Shown here in pieces: positions 7,667-16,497 of a DNA stretch of 41,457 bases. Origin of the DNA: Clostridiales bacterium (GTDB lineage Bacteria; Bacillota; Clostridia; Christensenellales; Aristaeellaceae). The notes beneath the pieces are model-generated. The model did not search any database. It had not been told where the DNA came from and saw nothing but the letters and a program-made list of their open reading frames with translations. The position numbers were made by a program, and so were the translations under genes. The first letter of the stretch is position 1; each line of letters starts with the position of its first letter. Location: NCBI GenBank assembly GCA_015056325.1, contig SVGL01000016.1:1-41457 (forward strand), read 5' to 3'.

Positions 7667-7681
7667 GGAATCACTCCCCCT

Positions 7682-9112
7682 TTATTTGTTGCTGGCAGTC
7701 AGGTCGTTGGCCCAGAAGTCCGAGCGGAGCATGAACAGGCCGATGACCAGCTTCGTCACGTCAATGAACTGGATACAGAAGTACATCGTCACCACGCTCG
7801 CCCCGGTATAGCGGCTGAGCACAAAGGCCAGCACTGCCGGCACGCACCAGGTGTACACTGAGTCAAAGAGGAAGGTGATGAAGGTCTTGCCGCCGGAGCG
7901 GATGGTGAAATAGGTCGCGTGCAGGAAAGCATGGATGGGCAGGGACACGCCGGCGATGATCAGCGTCTGGGAAGCCAGGTGCTTGGCCTCGTCCGTCACG
8001 GCAAACCAGTTCGGGATGATGCCAGCCAAACAGGCCAGCAGTCCGCCCAGCACGATATGGCTCACCACGGTGATGAAAATCAGCCGGGTATCCGTTTCCC
8101 GCGCGCCCCGCTTGTCACCCTGGCCCAGGCACTGGCCAACCATGATGGACACCGCATTGCCCATGGCAAACATGATGATGCAGAACAGATTCCATGCGGT
8201 GGAGGTGATGTTCAGCGCCGCCAGGGCCGTCATGCCGCGGGTAGAGTAGCACTGGTTGATAAAGGTCATGCCCAGGCTCCAGAAGACCTCGTTGAGCATC
8301 AAGGGGGTACCCGTGATCGCAATGCGCCTGAGCAGCCTCATGGGCACATAGCCATTACGGAAGGCGCCCTTGAGGAAGATGTAGCGCTCCTGGTGCAGGT
8401 GGGCGTAGATGAGCACGATGAACATCTCCACAAAGCGTGCAATGACGGTTGCCATCGCCGCACCGCGCACGCCCATGCCCGCGCCCCACATGGTGAAGGT
8501 CTCGCCCAGGACGGTCAGTTCGCGGGTCTGATAGATCAGCAGGAAGTTCAGCACCAGGTTGGTCAGGATGGCGATGACGCTGGCCACCATGGTGGCGAAG
8601 GTCTTGCCCATTTCGCGCATGGAGCCTGCATAGGCCTGCACCAGCATGAAGGGGAACAAACCAAAGAGCATGATGTGCAGGTAATCGCAGCCCTCAGCAA
8701 GCGCCAAAGCTGCACGGTTGGCGTCCGCCTCACCGGCCAGGAAAATGCCGATGAAGGTCTCGTCAAAGCCCCACAAAAGGGCAATGCCGATCACCGCCAC
8801 CGCCACGCCGAAATACAGCTTGGTGCGGAAGGACTGGCGCATGCCGTCCACATCGCCCTTGCCGGCGAACTGCGCGCCGAAAATCGACACGCCGCTCAAT
8901 CCGCCGAAGATGGTCAGGTTGAACACCATCAGGATCTGGTTGACCACGCTGACCGCGCTGAGGGCCTCCTCGCCCAGGCTGCCGACCATCAGGTTATCCA
9001 GCAGGTTGACGGCGGAGGTGATGCCCTGCTGCACCACCAGCGGCAGCAGGATGATCAGCACGGAGCGGTAAAAGGCTTTGTTGCCGATAAATTTACGGAA
9101 GAAATTACGCAT
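7682..9112 (-). CDS. MATE-family multidrug efflux transporter
   Basis: A 476-residue membrane protein with about 12 hydrophobic segments in two similar halves. The first half has the MATE-typical QGITSAVNLLDNLMVGSLGE and the second the matching TPLMLNEVFWSLGMTFINQ. MATE proteins exchange drugs or metabolites for Na+ or H+ across the cytoplasmic membrane; the substrate cannot be predicted. The start at 9112 uses an AAGGAG ribosome binding site within the last codons of the upstream gene, whose stop is 3 bases away, implying translational coupling. Confidence 0.93.
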   Translation of the reverse strand: MRNFFRKFIGNKAFYRSVLIILLPLVVQQGITSAVNLLDNLMVGSLGEEALSAVSVVNQILMVFNLTIFGGLSGVSIFGAQFAGKGDVDGMRQSFRTKLYFGVAVAVIGIALLWGFDETFIGIFLAGEADANRAALALAEGCDYLHIMLFGLFPFMLVQAYAGSMREMGKTFATMVASVIAILTNLVLNFLLIYQTRELTVLGETFTMWGAGMGVRGAAMATVIARFVEMFIVLIYAHLHQERYIFLKGAFRNGYVPMRLLRRIAITGTPLMLNEVFWSLGMTFINQCYSTRGMTALAALNITSTAWNLFCIIMFAMGNAVSIMVGQCLGQGDKRGARETDTRLIFITVVSHIVLGGLLACLAGIIPNWFAVTDEAKHLASQTLIIAGVSLPIHAFLHATYFTIRSGGKTFITFLFDSVYTWCVPAVLAFVLSRYTGASVVTMYFCIQFIDVTKLVIGLFMLRSDFWANDLTASNK

Positions 9113-9115
9113 GGG

Positions 9116-9682
9116 TTACTTCTCCTTGGGTCGAATCATTTCTTCTGGAATAGTCAAAATAGCTGGATGCCCCTCGCCGGAGTAGGGCCTTTCCGACTTC
9201 TTCGCCTGCACGATCTGTCGATTGAGCTTCCATACATCTGGTAGAGGCTCCGCCTTCAGCAGCGCCTCCAGGCTGAGTACATATGCTTCCTCACACAGGA
9301 TGCCATCGGCCGCCAGATCACGGTATTCCTCCACCGCCACGACGTCTGCAAACAACGTCAGCGCATGTCCGTCCTGGGTGTCACAGGCAAGGGTGTGCAT
9401 CATCTTCAGGCAGGTTTCCGGTGACATTGCGCCCTGCTCAAGCCGCGCGCGCAGCTCCTGGCGCAGCATGTGCCCGACGAGCGTCATATCCACCGGATGA
9501 TCCAGCAGATACGCCCGCAAGACATGCATGCTTTCCTCGTCGCTGCCGCACAGGGACAGGGCAAGCGTCAGATCAGAAAGAGGCTCCTCCGCCTCCAGGG
9601 CCGCGTTCAGCTCCATCTGGAAGAGGCGGCTCTCCCCTGCCTCCAGCATCAGCAGATGGAATTGAGCACGCTCAGGCGTCAT
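9116..9682 (-). CDS. Hypothetical helical protein (188 aa)
   Basis: The start at 9682 has GAGGTGA upstream, formed by the end of the epimerase gene (stop 9688); the longer frame would overlap that gene deeply and is rejected. The protein is acidic and predicted mostly helical, with no signal peptide, membrane segment or cysteine motif. A central stretch (LRQELRARLEQGAMSPETCL) and a C-terminal LNRQIVQAKKSERPYSG look like helical-repeat material. I do not recognise a family. Its place in the operon, 5 bases after the epimerase and 3 before MATE, makes it a real gene expressed with both. Confidence 0.75.
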   Translation of the reverse strand: MTPERAQFHLLMLEAGESRLFQMELNAALEAEEPLSDLTLALSLCGSDEESMHVLRAYLLDHPVDMTLVGHMLRQELRARLEQGAMSPETCLKMMHTLACDTQDGHALTLFADVVAVEEYRDLAADGILCEEAYVLSLEALLKAEPLPDVWKLNRQIVQAKKSERPYSGEGHPAILTIPEEMIRPKEK

Positions 9683-9687
9683 GGCAT

Positions 9688-10584
9688 TCACCTCGTTGTT
9701 TCCAGCCACGCCACCTGCTCCCGCAGCCCGTCCTCCAGGGAGGTGCAGGGCACGCGGACGCCGGCCCGGCGCAGCTTGGTCATGTCGTAGCAGCGGTGGC
9801 ACAGATGCCCGCTGTACTGGGGGTGGGCTTCCAGATAGCCCGCCAGCGGGATGGTGTCAATGGTAATCTCCACCCCGAGGACGCGGCCCAGCGTGCGGAA
9901 GTACTCCGCGTTGGTCACCGCCTCCGCACCGCCGATGCAGAAAATCTGCCGGTACGCGCCGGGCTTGTCGATGCAGTCCAGGATGCTCAGGGCCAGGTCA
10001 TCCACATAGATGGGGTGGATGATGAACTCGCCGCCGCCCACCAGGCGAAGCGGTTTCTCCGCGCGCATGTGGGCCAGCAAATCAGGCTGTCGGGAATGCT
10101 CCGGGAAGCAGCCCGCCTGGAAGCCCGCGCCGAAGATGTGGCCGGGCCGGAAAATCGTGTAGTTGAGGGCGGATGCGAGGTAGACTTCCTCCATCAGGCG
10201 CTTGGTGGCGCCGTAACCGCCGTCGGTGAGGTAGTGCTCGTTACTCTCATCCTGGGGGACGGTCTTGTAGGCAGGGTGGTACACCGAGTCGGTGGACACC
10301 ACCACGAAGCGCTCCGTGTACCGCCTGATGACCTCCACGCAGAGCCTGGCGTCCGCAGGGGACTGGGCAGTGCAGTCCAGGCAGGCGTCCCAGCGGACGT
10401 TCGCGGCTTCCACCGCCGCACGAACCGCGTCATGATCGCCCCGGTCCGCCACGAGGGAGTACACCCCCTCCGGCAGAGGCCGACGGCCGCGGGTCAGCGT
10501 CCACACCTCGTGGCCCTCCTGAAGAGCCAGAGCGGCGACACGACCGCTGAGCTGGCCGCTGCCGCCGAGAATGAGCAGCTTCAT
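9688..10584 (-). CDS. NAD-dependent epimerase/dehydratase family protein
   Basis: A 298-residue extended short-chain dehydrogenase-type protein. The N-terminal nucleotide site is LILGGSGQLSG, the Ser of VVVSTDSVYH lies ahead of the YGATK pair (YxxxK), and FRPGHIFGAG follows as in sugar-nucleotide epimerase relatives. The start MKLLIL at 10584 was chosen over an ATG at 10590, which abuts the AGGAGG. The divergence of the substrate half (HPIYVDDLALSILDCIDKPG) places it with atypical NAD(P)-binding proteins, so the substrate is unknown. It sits 12 bases after the EamA gene. Confidence 0.85.
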   Translation of the reverse strand: MKLLILGGSGQLSGRVAALALQEGHEVWTLTRGRRPLPEGVYSLVADRGDHDAVRAAVEAANVRWDACLDCTAQSPADARLCVEVIRRYTERFVVVSTDSVYHPAYKTVPQDESNEHYLTDGGYGATKRLMEEVYLASALNYTIFRPGHIFGAGFQAGCFPEHSRQPDLLAHMRAEKPLRLVGGGEFIIHPIYVDDLALSILDCIDKPGAYRQIFCIGGAEAVTNAEYFRTLGRVLGVEITIDTIPLAGYLEAHPQYSGHLCHRCYDMTKLRRAGVRVPCTSLEDGLREQVAWLETTR

Positions 10585-10596
10585 GGGCATCCTCCT

Positions 10597-11433
10597 TTAC
10601 AGGTTGAGCAGCACCAGCGCGCCCAGGATCATCCCCAGGGCGATCAGTTTGCGCTTTTCGAGCTTCTCGCGGAAGCAAATCACGCCCACCAGCGTCACCG
10701 CGATAATTGTACCCACGGAGAAGCTGGGGTACACCACCACAGCCGGCAGGTCCTTCAGCGCCCAGAGCAGGAAGCGGGCGGACATGTAATTCGGAATGCC
10801 CAGAGCCAGGCCGCAGAGGATATCCGGCAGCGTGACCGACTGCTTCTTCACCACGCAGAGGATGAAGCACAGCACCAGCGCCACCAGGAAGGTGAACACG
10901 AGGAAGTAGTTGCCGTGGTCTGCGTTGCCCCAGGTTTGGAACACCTTGGACATCACATCGGACAAGCCGCCGCACAGCAGCAGCGCAATCAATCCGGGCA
11001 GGAAGCCCTTGCCTTCCCTGGTCGATGCACCCTTGGGCTGCATGAGCAGGATGGCCGCCAAGGCCACCGCAAAGCCGATCATCTGCAGGGGCCGCACGGG
11101 CTCGCCGAAGATGGTAACGGCCGCGAGGGTCGGCACCAGCACGCCCAGCTTCTGGAAGGTGGCGGGCAACACCACGCCGTTGCGGCGGATATTCCACTGC
11201 AGCAGCACAAAACCCAGCAGGTACAGCACACCGCAGGCGCTGCCCAGGCCCATGGTGAGCGCCGCACCCTCACCGGCAGGCACAATGCCGCCAGCCAGGA
11301 AGGCCGCCGCTGCAGTACACATGACATAATTGGCCGCCAGCATACTGATGTTGTTGCGGGCGTACTTCTGGCTCACGCGCATCACCACAGACACCAGCGC
11401 GGAGGAAATGATGGCAAGGATCAGGTAAAACAT
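10597..11433 (-). CDS. EamA/DMT-family transporter
   Basis: A 278-residue membrane protein starting at 11433 (MFYLILAII), with AAAGGAG just upstream; the longer frame would begin inside the leader hairpins. It has about ten hydrophobic segments in two halves, each with the EamA-type pattern; the second half contains VVVYPSFSVGTIIAVTLVG and IALGMILGALVLL. DMT proteins export or import small metabolites; the substrate is unknown. It is the first gene of a tightly packed six-gene operon (EamA, epimerase, unknown, MATE, MBL hydrolase, holA). A terminator hairpin ends directly at its ribosome binding site, so expression of the operon may depend on read-through. Confidence 0.88.
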   Translation of the reverse strand: MFYLILAIISSALVSVVMRVSQKYARNNISMLAANYVMCTAAAAFLAGGIVPAGEGAALTMGLGSACGVLYLLGFVLLQWNIRRNGVVLPATFQKLGVLVPTLAAVTIFGEPVRPLQMIGFAVALAAILLMQPKGASTREGKGFLPGLIALLLCGGLSDVMSKVFQTWGNADHGNYFLVFTFLVALVLCFILCVVKKQSVTLPDILCGLALGIPNYMSARFLLWALKDLPAVVVYPSFSVGTIIAVTLVGVICFREKLEKRKLIALGMILGALVLLNL

Positions 11434-11447
11434 GAAAGGCTCCTTTG

Positions 11448-11478
11448 AAAAAGCGCCGACCCCGTGAGGAATCGGCGC
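11448..11478 (-). terminator. Terminator/attenuator abutting the EamA ribosome binding site
   Basis: On the minus strand GCGCCGA (11478-11472) pairs with TCGGCGC (11459-11453) across a 12-base loop and is followed by five T residues, then at once by the AAAGGAG of the EamA gene. It can end the pgi transcript. Because no promoter can fit after it, the downstream operon must be transcribed through it, as in attenuation. Confidence 0.7.
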
Positions 11479-11565
11479 GGGTCTTCGACCCTTTTTCTCG
11501 CAATGTCGTTGACCTGCTTCGGTCATAGACCTAATGCGTGTCACTTCGGTCTATACCCGACGCAG
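11479..11565 (-). promoter_or_regulatory. Structured leader upstream of the EamA operon
   Basis: Three stems precede the terminator on the minus strand: ATAGACC/GGTCTAT (11554-11548 with 11531-11525), GACC/GGTC (11524-11521 with 11514-11511) and GGGTC/GACCC (11491-11487 with 11483-11479). A CGTCG/CGAC pairing can close the first two into a three-way junction. The GACCC arm could instead pair with GGGGTC in the terminator loop, giving mutually exclusive folds. It fits no riboswitch class that I know. Confidence 0.4.
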
Positions 11566-11614
11566 TCTGCCGCGCTCTCATGGCACGGACAATTATGTTG
11601 ACTGATTCGCTGCC

Positions 11615-12958
11615 TTAAGAATTGAGCTTGGCTTCCAGCTCCGCCTTGATCTTCTCGTAGCCGGGCTTGCCCAGCAGAGCGAACATGTTCTTCTTGTAGG
11701 CCTCAACACCGGGCTGGTCGAAGGGATTCACACCCAGCAGGTAGCCGCTGAGACCGCAGGCCTTCTCGAAGAAATAGCACAGGTAGCCGAAGTGATAGGC
11801 GTCCGCCTGGTCAATCTCGATGATGATGTTGGGGGTGCCGCCGTCCATATGGGCCATCAGGGTGCCCTGGTAAGCCTTGCTGTTCACGAACTGCACGGAC
11901 TGACCGGCCAGGTAGTTCAGGCCATCGATGTCCTCGGCAGCCTCCTCGATGAAGGCCTCACTGCGGGGCTCCTTCACCCAAATGACGGTCTCGAACAGGT
12001 TGCGGGTGCCGTCCTGGATGAACTGGCCGATGGAGTGCAGGTCGGTGGAGAAGTTGGCGGCGGTGGGGAAAATGCCCTTCTGATCCTTGCCCTCGGACTC
12101 GGCGAAGAGCTGCTTGAACCACTCGCCCATCATGGTCAGGGCGGGCTCGTAGTTCACCAGGATCTCAGTGCCCTTGCCCTTGCGGTACAGGATGTTGCGC
12201 AGGGCGGCGTACTTCATGGAGGGGTTGCAGTCAATGCAGCCTTCCTTGCAGGCTTCGCGGGCCTCGGCAGCGCCCTTCATCATAGCCTCGATGTCAATGC
12301 CGGCAGCGGCGATGGGCAGCAGGCCCACAGCGGTCAGCACGGAGAAACGGCCGCCCACGTCGTCCGGCACGACGAAGGTCTCGTAGCCCTCAACATTGGC
12401 CAGGTTCTTCAGCGCGCCGCGGGCCTTGTCGGTGGTGGCGTAAATGCGATCCTTCGCGCCTTCCTTGCCATACTTCTCCTCCAGCATCTTCTTGAAGACG
12501 CGGAAGGCGATGGCGGGCTCGGTGGTGGTGCCGGACTTGGAGATGATGTTCACGGAGAAGTCACGGTCGCCGATGATCTTGATGATATCGTTCAGGTAGG
12601 AAGAGGAGATGTTGTTGCCGGCGAAGTAGATCTCCGGGATGCCCTCGGGACGCACGCCGTTGTACATCTGGCCGTTGACGAACTCGATGGCCGCACGGGC
12701 GCCCAGATAGGAACCGCCGATGCCGATGACGACCAGCACTTCGCTCTCGCCCTGAATCTTCTTGGCAGCCTTCTGAATGCGGGCGAACTCTTCCTTGTCG
12801 TAGTTCACGGGCAGATCCAGCCAGCCCAGGAAGTCGTTGCCGGCGCCCTTGCCGGACAGCAGCACTTCGTTGACAGTCTTCATCAGGTCGTTCATGTTGT
12901 CCAGTTCAGCCTGGTTCACAAAGCCGTTGACGCCGGTGAGCTTGAGTTCCATCGCCAT
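11615..12958 (-). CDS. pgi: Glucose-6-phosphate isomerase
   Basis: A 447-residue cytoplasmic enzyme of the short Firmicutes/archaeal-like Pgi branch. Sugar-phosphate motifs are [24 protein letters not shown] and the C-terminal [15 protein letters not shown], which contains the conserved catalytic-region residues. It interconverts glucose-6-phosphate and fructose-6-phosphate, linking cellobiose phosphorolysis and phosphoglucomutase to glycolysis. The start at 12958 follows a GGAGAGAG ribosome binding site. It has its own promoter at 13022-13050 and is followed by the structured EamA leader with terminator. Confidence 0.97.
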   Translation of the reverse strand: MAMELKLTGVNGFVNQAELDNMNDLMKTVNEVLLSGKGAGNDFLGWLDLPVNYDKEEFARIQKAAKKIQGESEVLVVIGIGGSYLGARAAIEFVNGQMYNGVRPEGIPEIYFAGNNISSSYLNDIIKIIGDRDFSVNIISKSGTTTEPAIAFRVFKKMLEEKYGKEGAKDRIYATTDKARGALKNLANVEGYETFVVPDDVGGRFSVLTAVGLLPIAAAGIDIEAMMKGAAEAREACKEGCIDCNPSMKYAALRNILYRKGKGTEILVNYEPALTMMGEWFKQLFAESEGKDQKGIFPTAANFSTDLHSIGQFIQDGTRNLFETVIWVKEPRSEAFIEEAAEDIDGLNYLAGQSVQFVNSKAYQGTLMAHMDGGTPNIIIEIDQADAYHFGYLCYFFEKACGLSGYLLGVNPFDQPGVEAYKKNMFALLGKPGYEKIKAELEAKLNS

Positions 12959-13021
12959 GATAATCTCTCTCCATTTCTATGTCGTAGATTGTGTGCATTG
13001 GTGGCATATCATGCCAAGAAT

Positions 13022-13050
13022 ATTATACCGCTTAAGCATCCGATTTGCAA
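13022..13050 (-). promoter_or_regulatory. pgi promoter
   Basis: Minus-strand -35 TTGCAA (13050-13045), a 17-base spacer and -10 TATAAT (13027-13022). The same two hexamers with the same spacing drive the phosphoglucomutase gene. A GGCATGATATGCC palindrome lies between the start site and pgi. Confidence 0.75.
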
Positions 13051-13403
13051 GGGGGAAGGGGTTGCGTCCCTCTCTTTTTTTGCGTGGGAACCGGCATTAC
13101 AGCCCCCGCCAGCCCCCGCATGCATCAAAAAAGACGCAGACCGTTTGCAGCCTGCATCCGGAAAATCGCGGATCAGAAAGCCAGGCCCTTGTTCTTGGAG
13201 CACTTCATGAACAGCAAGAGGGACACGGTCGGCTCCCGGCCGGATGCAAAGCACAAAAATCCAGGCAAATCAAAGGACTGAGCTCCTCCCCCCGATTGCC
13301 GGACTTTGCTTCCGAACGTGCAAAAGCGCCTCCGGAGCAGTCACATGCTTTGCTCCGGTTTTCGATTGATCGTTCGTGTTTTTCCCATTACTGACACAGA
13401 GAA
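13051..13403. other. Gene-poor spacer between pgi and the sugar ABC operon
   Basis: No gene of normal length is supported here. There is a perfect hairpin CCGGAGCA/TGCTCCGG (13332-13339 with 13351-13358), followed by TTTTCG on the plus strand. GCATCCGG and CCGGATGC form a long-range inverted repeat (about 13153 and 13241). On the plus strand a 24-codon frame (13207-13281) has GGAG at the right distance and encodes a very basic peptide ending in KHKNPGKSKD. I regard it as possible but unproven. Confidence 0.3.
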
Positions 13404-13429
13404 GCGCTCCCCGGTTTCCCGGAGAGCGC
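13404..13429 (-). terminator. Terminator of the sugar ABC operon
   Basis: GCGCTCTCCGG pairs with CCGGGGAGCGC around a GAAA loop on the minus strand, followed by a weak TTCTCTG tail. It lies about 65 bases after the permease stop codon. Confidence 0.65.
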
Positions 13430-13495
13430 CGTTGATCTGTTTTCCGCAGAGGAGGTCGGGCACACGGCCCCTCCCCTGTAATGATGCGGTCAGGA

Positions 13496-15292
13496 TTACT
13501 CCTTCACGCCGCCAACCGCAACACCGGCGATGATGTACTTGCTCAGCGCGAAGTACACGATCAGCAGCGGCAGCGCCGTCAGCGTCAGGCCAAGGTAGAT
13601 GGAGCCATAGTCGGTACGATAGATATCGCCGCGCAGCTCCTTGACCATCATGGGCAGGGTCTTCATTTCGGACTTGGACAGCAGCATCAGGGGCGTCAGG
13701 TAGTTGTTCCAGGAGCCGATGACCGCCATGATACCCATGGTCGCCATAGCGGGGATCATGATGGGCATCACGATACGGTTGAAGGTGTAGAACTCGCCTG
13801 CGCCGTCGATACGGGCCGCTTCCACCAGCGACACCTGGAAGTTGGCCTCCAGGTACTGCTTGAAGAAGAACACTGTCGAGGCAGATGCAATGGCCGGAAT
13901 GATCAGCGGCAGGTAGCTGTTGGTCCACTCCAGCTGGTACATGAACATGAAGAAGCCGGTACCGGTAACCTGACCGGGAATCATGATGATGGCCAGGATC
14001 ATCGCGTAGAGCACCTTCGCGCCCTTGAAGCGGTACACCGTCAGACCGTAAGCAGTCAGCGCGGAGAAGTACACGCCCAGGATGGTAGAGCCAAAGGCGA
14101 TGATGGCGCTGTTCTTGAAGCCCAGCAGCACATCAAAGTGCTTGGCCTGCAGCGTATTCCAGTTGATAGACAGGAACGTGGAGGGGATCAGGGACACGCC
14201 GCTCTGGATCTGCTGGGAGTTGCGGGTCGCATTGACGATCATCAGCCAGAAAGGCAGCAGGCTCAGCGCGCTCAACGCGATGCAGAGCACATAGATCATC
14301 GTACGCTTGGTGTTGCGGACGCTGGTGCAGTGCAGCAGCAGCGCTGCCAGGGGCAGCAGCATCAGCACGATGCCCAGAGGCCAGTTCATCACCGGGGCAC
14401 TAAAGGGCAGCTTGACAGGGATGGCGTTCAGGCGCAGCACAGCGAAGGCCAGCGCCAGCACAGCGATCAGGTTGGCAAAGCTGGCAAAGGTATACAGCTT
14501 GCTGCTCAGACGGCTGCCGCCGGCCCACACAAGGCCCAGGGCCAGCACCAGCATCCCGGCGCCCACCCAGATGGCAGCGTAGAAATCAGTGAAGGTCGTA
14601 GGATAGAGCGCACCGCCCTGGTTGACAATCTGCATGTCAATCTGAATCTCAGCGGGCAGCTTGACGGGCAGCAGCGCAAACTTCAGGCCGGAAGCCGAGT
14701 CAGCATTTTCCAGCTCTTCCTTCTGGGCCAGGAGCGCGTTAACACCCTCCTGTTCCTTGTTGACCTTGCCCAGCTGCTTGTACACAGCATCCTGGGTCTT
14801 CTGAACACTGGCCACATCCGTGCCTTCAGCAGCCATGGCGTCGATGGCCAGCTGCTGACGGATGATCTGAATCATCACGGTGTAGCGCTCATCAGAGGCG
14901 GCAAATTCCTTGTCCAGATCCGCAGAGGTCACGTTGCCGGTGGCCTTCTGCTCCTCCAGATCCGCGCGCTTTGCATCCAACGCGGACTGCCACTTCAGCA
15001 GTTCAGTCAGATCAGCCTGACGGTTCTCGAAGGCGGGCTTGGCCGCCTCCAGCTCGGCAGCAAGCAGGGCCTGCAGGCCTTCCGTCGGAACAGCTTCGAT
15101 GGTCACGTTCTTGACCTTGTTGTTCTCGCGCACCAGCTTATCCGCTGCGCGGGTCACAGCGCCCTCTTCCTTGACGATGTTTTCCATCAAGGAAACCAGC
15201 GTGTTGTCCTCAAAGGTGGCCAGGGGTATGAACATACACAGAAGGGACAGAATGATCAGAACGGAATAGATGATCTTTCGATTCAGTTTCAT
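13496..15292 (-). CDS. Carbohydrate ABC transporter permease with long N-terminal extension
   Basis: A 598-residue protein, about twice the length of MalG/GanQ-type permeases (near 280). The C-terminal half, from about residue 320, is a normal CUT1 permease with six membrane segments and the ATPase-coupling loop EAARIDGAGEFYTFNRIVMP. The N-terminal half has one membrane helix (8-26), an external region of about 190 residues rich in Glu, Lys, Ala and Gln with heptad character (coiled coil), and three further membrane helices (about 240-345). The start overlaps the stop of the upstream permease gene (ATGA). With that gene and the binding protein it forms a sugar importer. The extension might contact the binding protein or the cell wall; this is inference. 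Confidence 0.9.
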   Translation of the reverse strand: MKLNRKIIYSVLIILSLLCMFIPLATFEDNTLVSLMENIVKEEGAVTRAADKLVRENNKVKNVTIEAVPTEGLQALLAAELEAAKPAFENRQADLTELLKWQSALDAKRADLEEQKATGNVTSADLDKEFAASDERYTVMIQIIRQQLAIDAMAAEGTDVASVQKTQDAVYKQLGKVNKEQEGVNALLAQKEELENADSASGLKFALLPVKLPAEIQIDMQIVNQGGALYPTTFTDFYAAIWVGAGMLVLALGLVWAGGSRLSSKLYTFASFANLIAVLALAFAVLRLNAIPVKLPFSAPVMNWPLGIVLMLLPLAALLLHCTSVRNTKRTMIYVLCIALSALSLLPFWLMIVNATRNSQQIQSGVSLIPSTFLSINWNTLQAKHFDVLLGFKNSAIIAFGSTILGVYFSALTAYGLTVYRFKGAKVLYAMILAIIMIPGQVTGTGFFMFMYQLEWTNSYLPLIIPAIASASTVFFFKQYLEANFQVSLVEAARIDGAGEFYTFNRIVMPIMIPAMATMGIMAVIGSWNNYLTPLMLLSKSEMKTLPMMVKELRGDIYRTDYGSIYLGLTLTALPLLIVYFALSKYIIAGVAVGGVKE

Positions 15293-16272
15293 TTGCCCAC
15301 CCCCTTGTTCTTCCTGGGTTTGGCATCGCGGTCCTTCATCAGCGCGGAGAGGATCAGCGAGCAGATGACGATGATGCCGAACAGCACGACGGAGGCCGCG
15401 CTGGCCATGTTGAAGTTATTGGGCGCCTCGAAGCCCTGCTGATAGATGAAACGGGCAACGGTGTTGGTGGTGTAGTTGGGGTTGCCCTGCGTCATCAGGT
15501 GGGGAATGTCGAACATGGTCAGGCCGCCGACGAGGGAGGTGACCAGGTTGTACAGCAGAATGGGCTTGATCAGGGGCAGGGTGATCTTCCAGAAGGTCTG
15601 GCGGGAAGAGCAGCCATCCACCAGCGCCGCCTCAAACAGCGCAGGGTTGATGCCCATGATGCCGGCGATCATGATGATCATGGTATTGCCGTACCACATC
15701 CACCACTGGATGAAGGAAACGGTGCCGCGGGCCGCCGCCACATTGCGCATGAATTCAAACGGAGAATTCAGCAGACCCAGCTGCTGCAGCAGTACGTTAA
15801 TGGGACCAACGGGGTAACCCATCAGCGCCATGAACAGAATACCGATGGTAGCAGCGGTAATGATGTTGGGCATGAAGATAAGCACCTTGAAACCGCCCTG
15901 GAACTTCAGCCGCATACGGCTGTCGGTGAACCAGCTGGCCAGGATCAGGGCCATGGAGATCTGCGGCACGAAGTTGAACAGCCACATGATAATGGTGTTG
16001 CCCAGGGACTGCCAGAAGAACTTGGATACCTCGGTTTCAAAGGCAAAGAGCTTGGCAAAGTTATCAAAGCCGATGATCTTGTTGTCCAGCACCTTCGTCC
16101 AGCCGGCAGCGTCCGTCAGAGACGTGCGGAAGGTGAAGAAAATGGGATAGAGCTGGAACATCAGAAAAACGATAACGAACGGCGCCACAAACAGGTAGCC
16201 GTACTTATCGTAGCTGATGGATTTGCGCTTGACCTTTTTGGTGGTCTGCACATTTGTGGAAACCTGTTGCAT
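15289..16272 (-). CDS. Sugar ABC transporter permease (MalF/LacF type)
   Basis: A 327-residue membrane protein with a cytoplasmic basic N-terminus and a first helix at YGYLFVAPFVIVFLMFQLY. Its coupling loop EAALVDGCSSRQTFWKITLP is typical of CUT1 permeases. It pairs with the permease at 13496-15292, which starts within its stop codon. No ATPase gene belongs to this operon, so an ATPase encoded elsewhere must energise the pair, as with the shared MsmX-type subunits of Firmicutes. The next gene upstream is an ATPase (18319-19422), although a terminator separates them. Confidence 0.93.
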   Translation of the reverse strand: MQQVSTNVQTTKKVKRKSISYDKYGYLFVAPFVIVFLMFQLYPIFFTFRTSLTDAAGWTKVLDNKIIGFDNFAKLFAFETEVSKFFWQSLGNTIIMWLFNFVPQISMALILASWFTDSRMRLKFQGGFKVLIFMPNIITAATIGILFMALMGYPVGPINVLLQQLGLLNSPFEFMRNVAAARGTVSFIQWWMWYGNTMIIMIAGIMGINPALFEAALVDGCSSRQTFWKITLPLIKPILLYNLVTSLVGGLTMFDIPHLMTQGNPNYTTNTVARFIYQQGFEAPNNFNMASAASVVLFGIIVICSLILSALMKDRDAKPRKNKGVGK

Positions 16273-16333
16273 TCTTCCACCCCTTTAGCATGGATTGTCC
16301 CCTCTGCAGGGGAATAACCTGATTCTTCCGCCG

Positions 16334-16462
16334 GATTCTCCCCGCCGGAAGAGCCCGGCGGGAGAATCAGGAAAGGCTAAGCCCGACTATCAATAACGCA
16401 CGTTTTGATAACGGGAAGAGGGGGCTGCCTCTGCCCCAATGAAGTTGCAGGAGGCAGCCCCC
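16334..16462 (-). promoter_or_regulatory. Two intercistronic hairpins between binding protein and permease genes
   Basis: First after the binding-protein gene, GGGGGCTGCCTC (16462-16451) pairs perfectly with GAGGCAGCCCCC (16431-16420), followed by TCTTCCC. Then GATTCTCCCGCCGG pairs with CCGGCGGGGAGAATC across 16368-16334. Such stable stems after a binding-protein gene usually protect its mRNA and reduce read-through, so that the binding protein outnumbers the permeases. No gene lies in this 225-base gap. Confidence 0.7.
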
Positions 16463-16497
16463 ATGTGTTCTACTGATGATTCAATTTGTCAACCAGA

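Noticed and set aside
13009..13254. 81-codon minus-strand frame across the pgi promoter
   Set aside because: It overlaps the promoter, lacks a ribosome binding site and has Cys/Gly-rich shadow-like composition.
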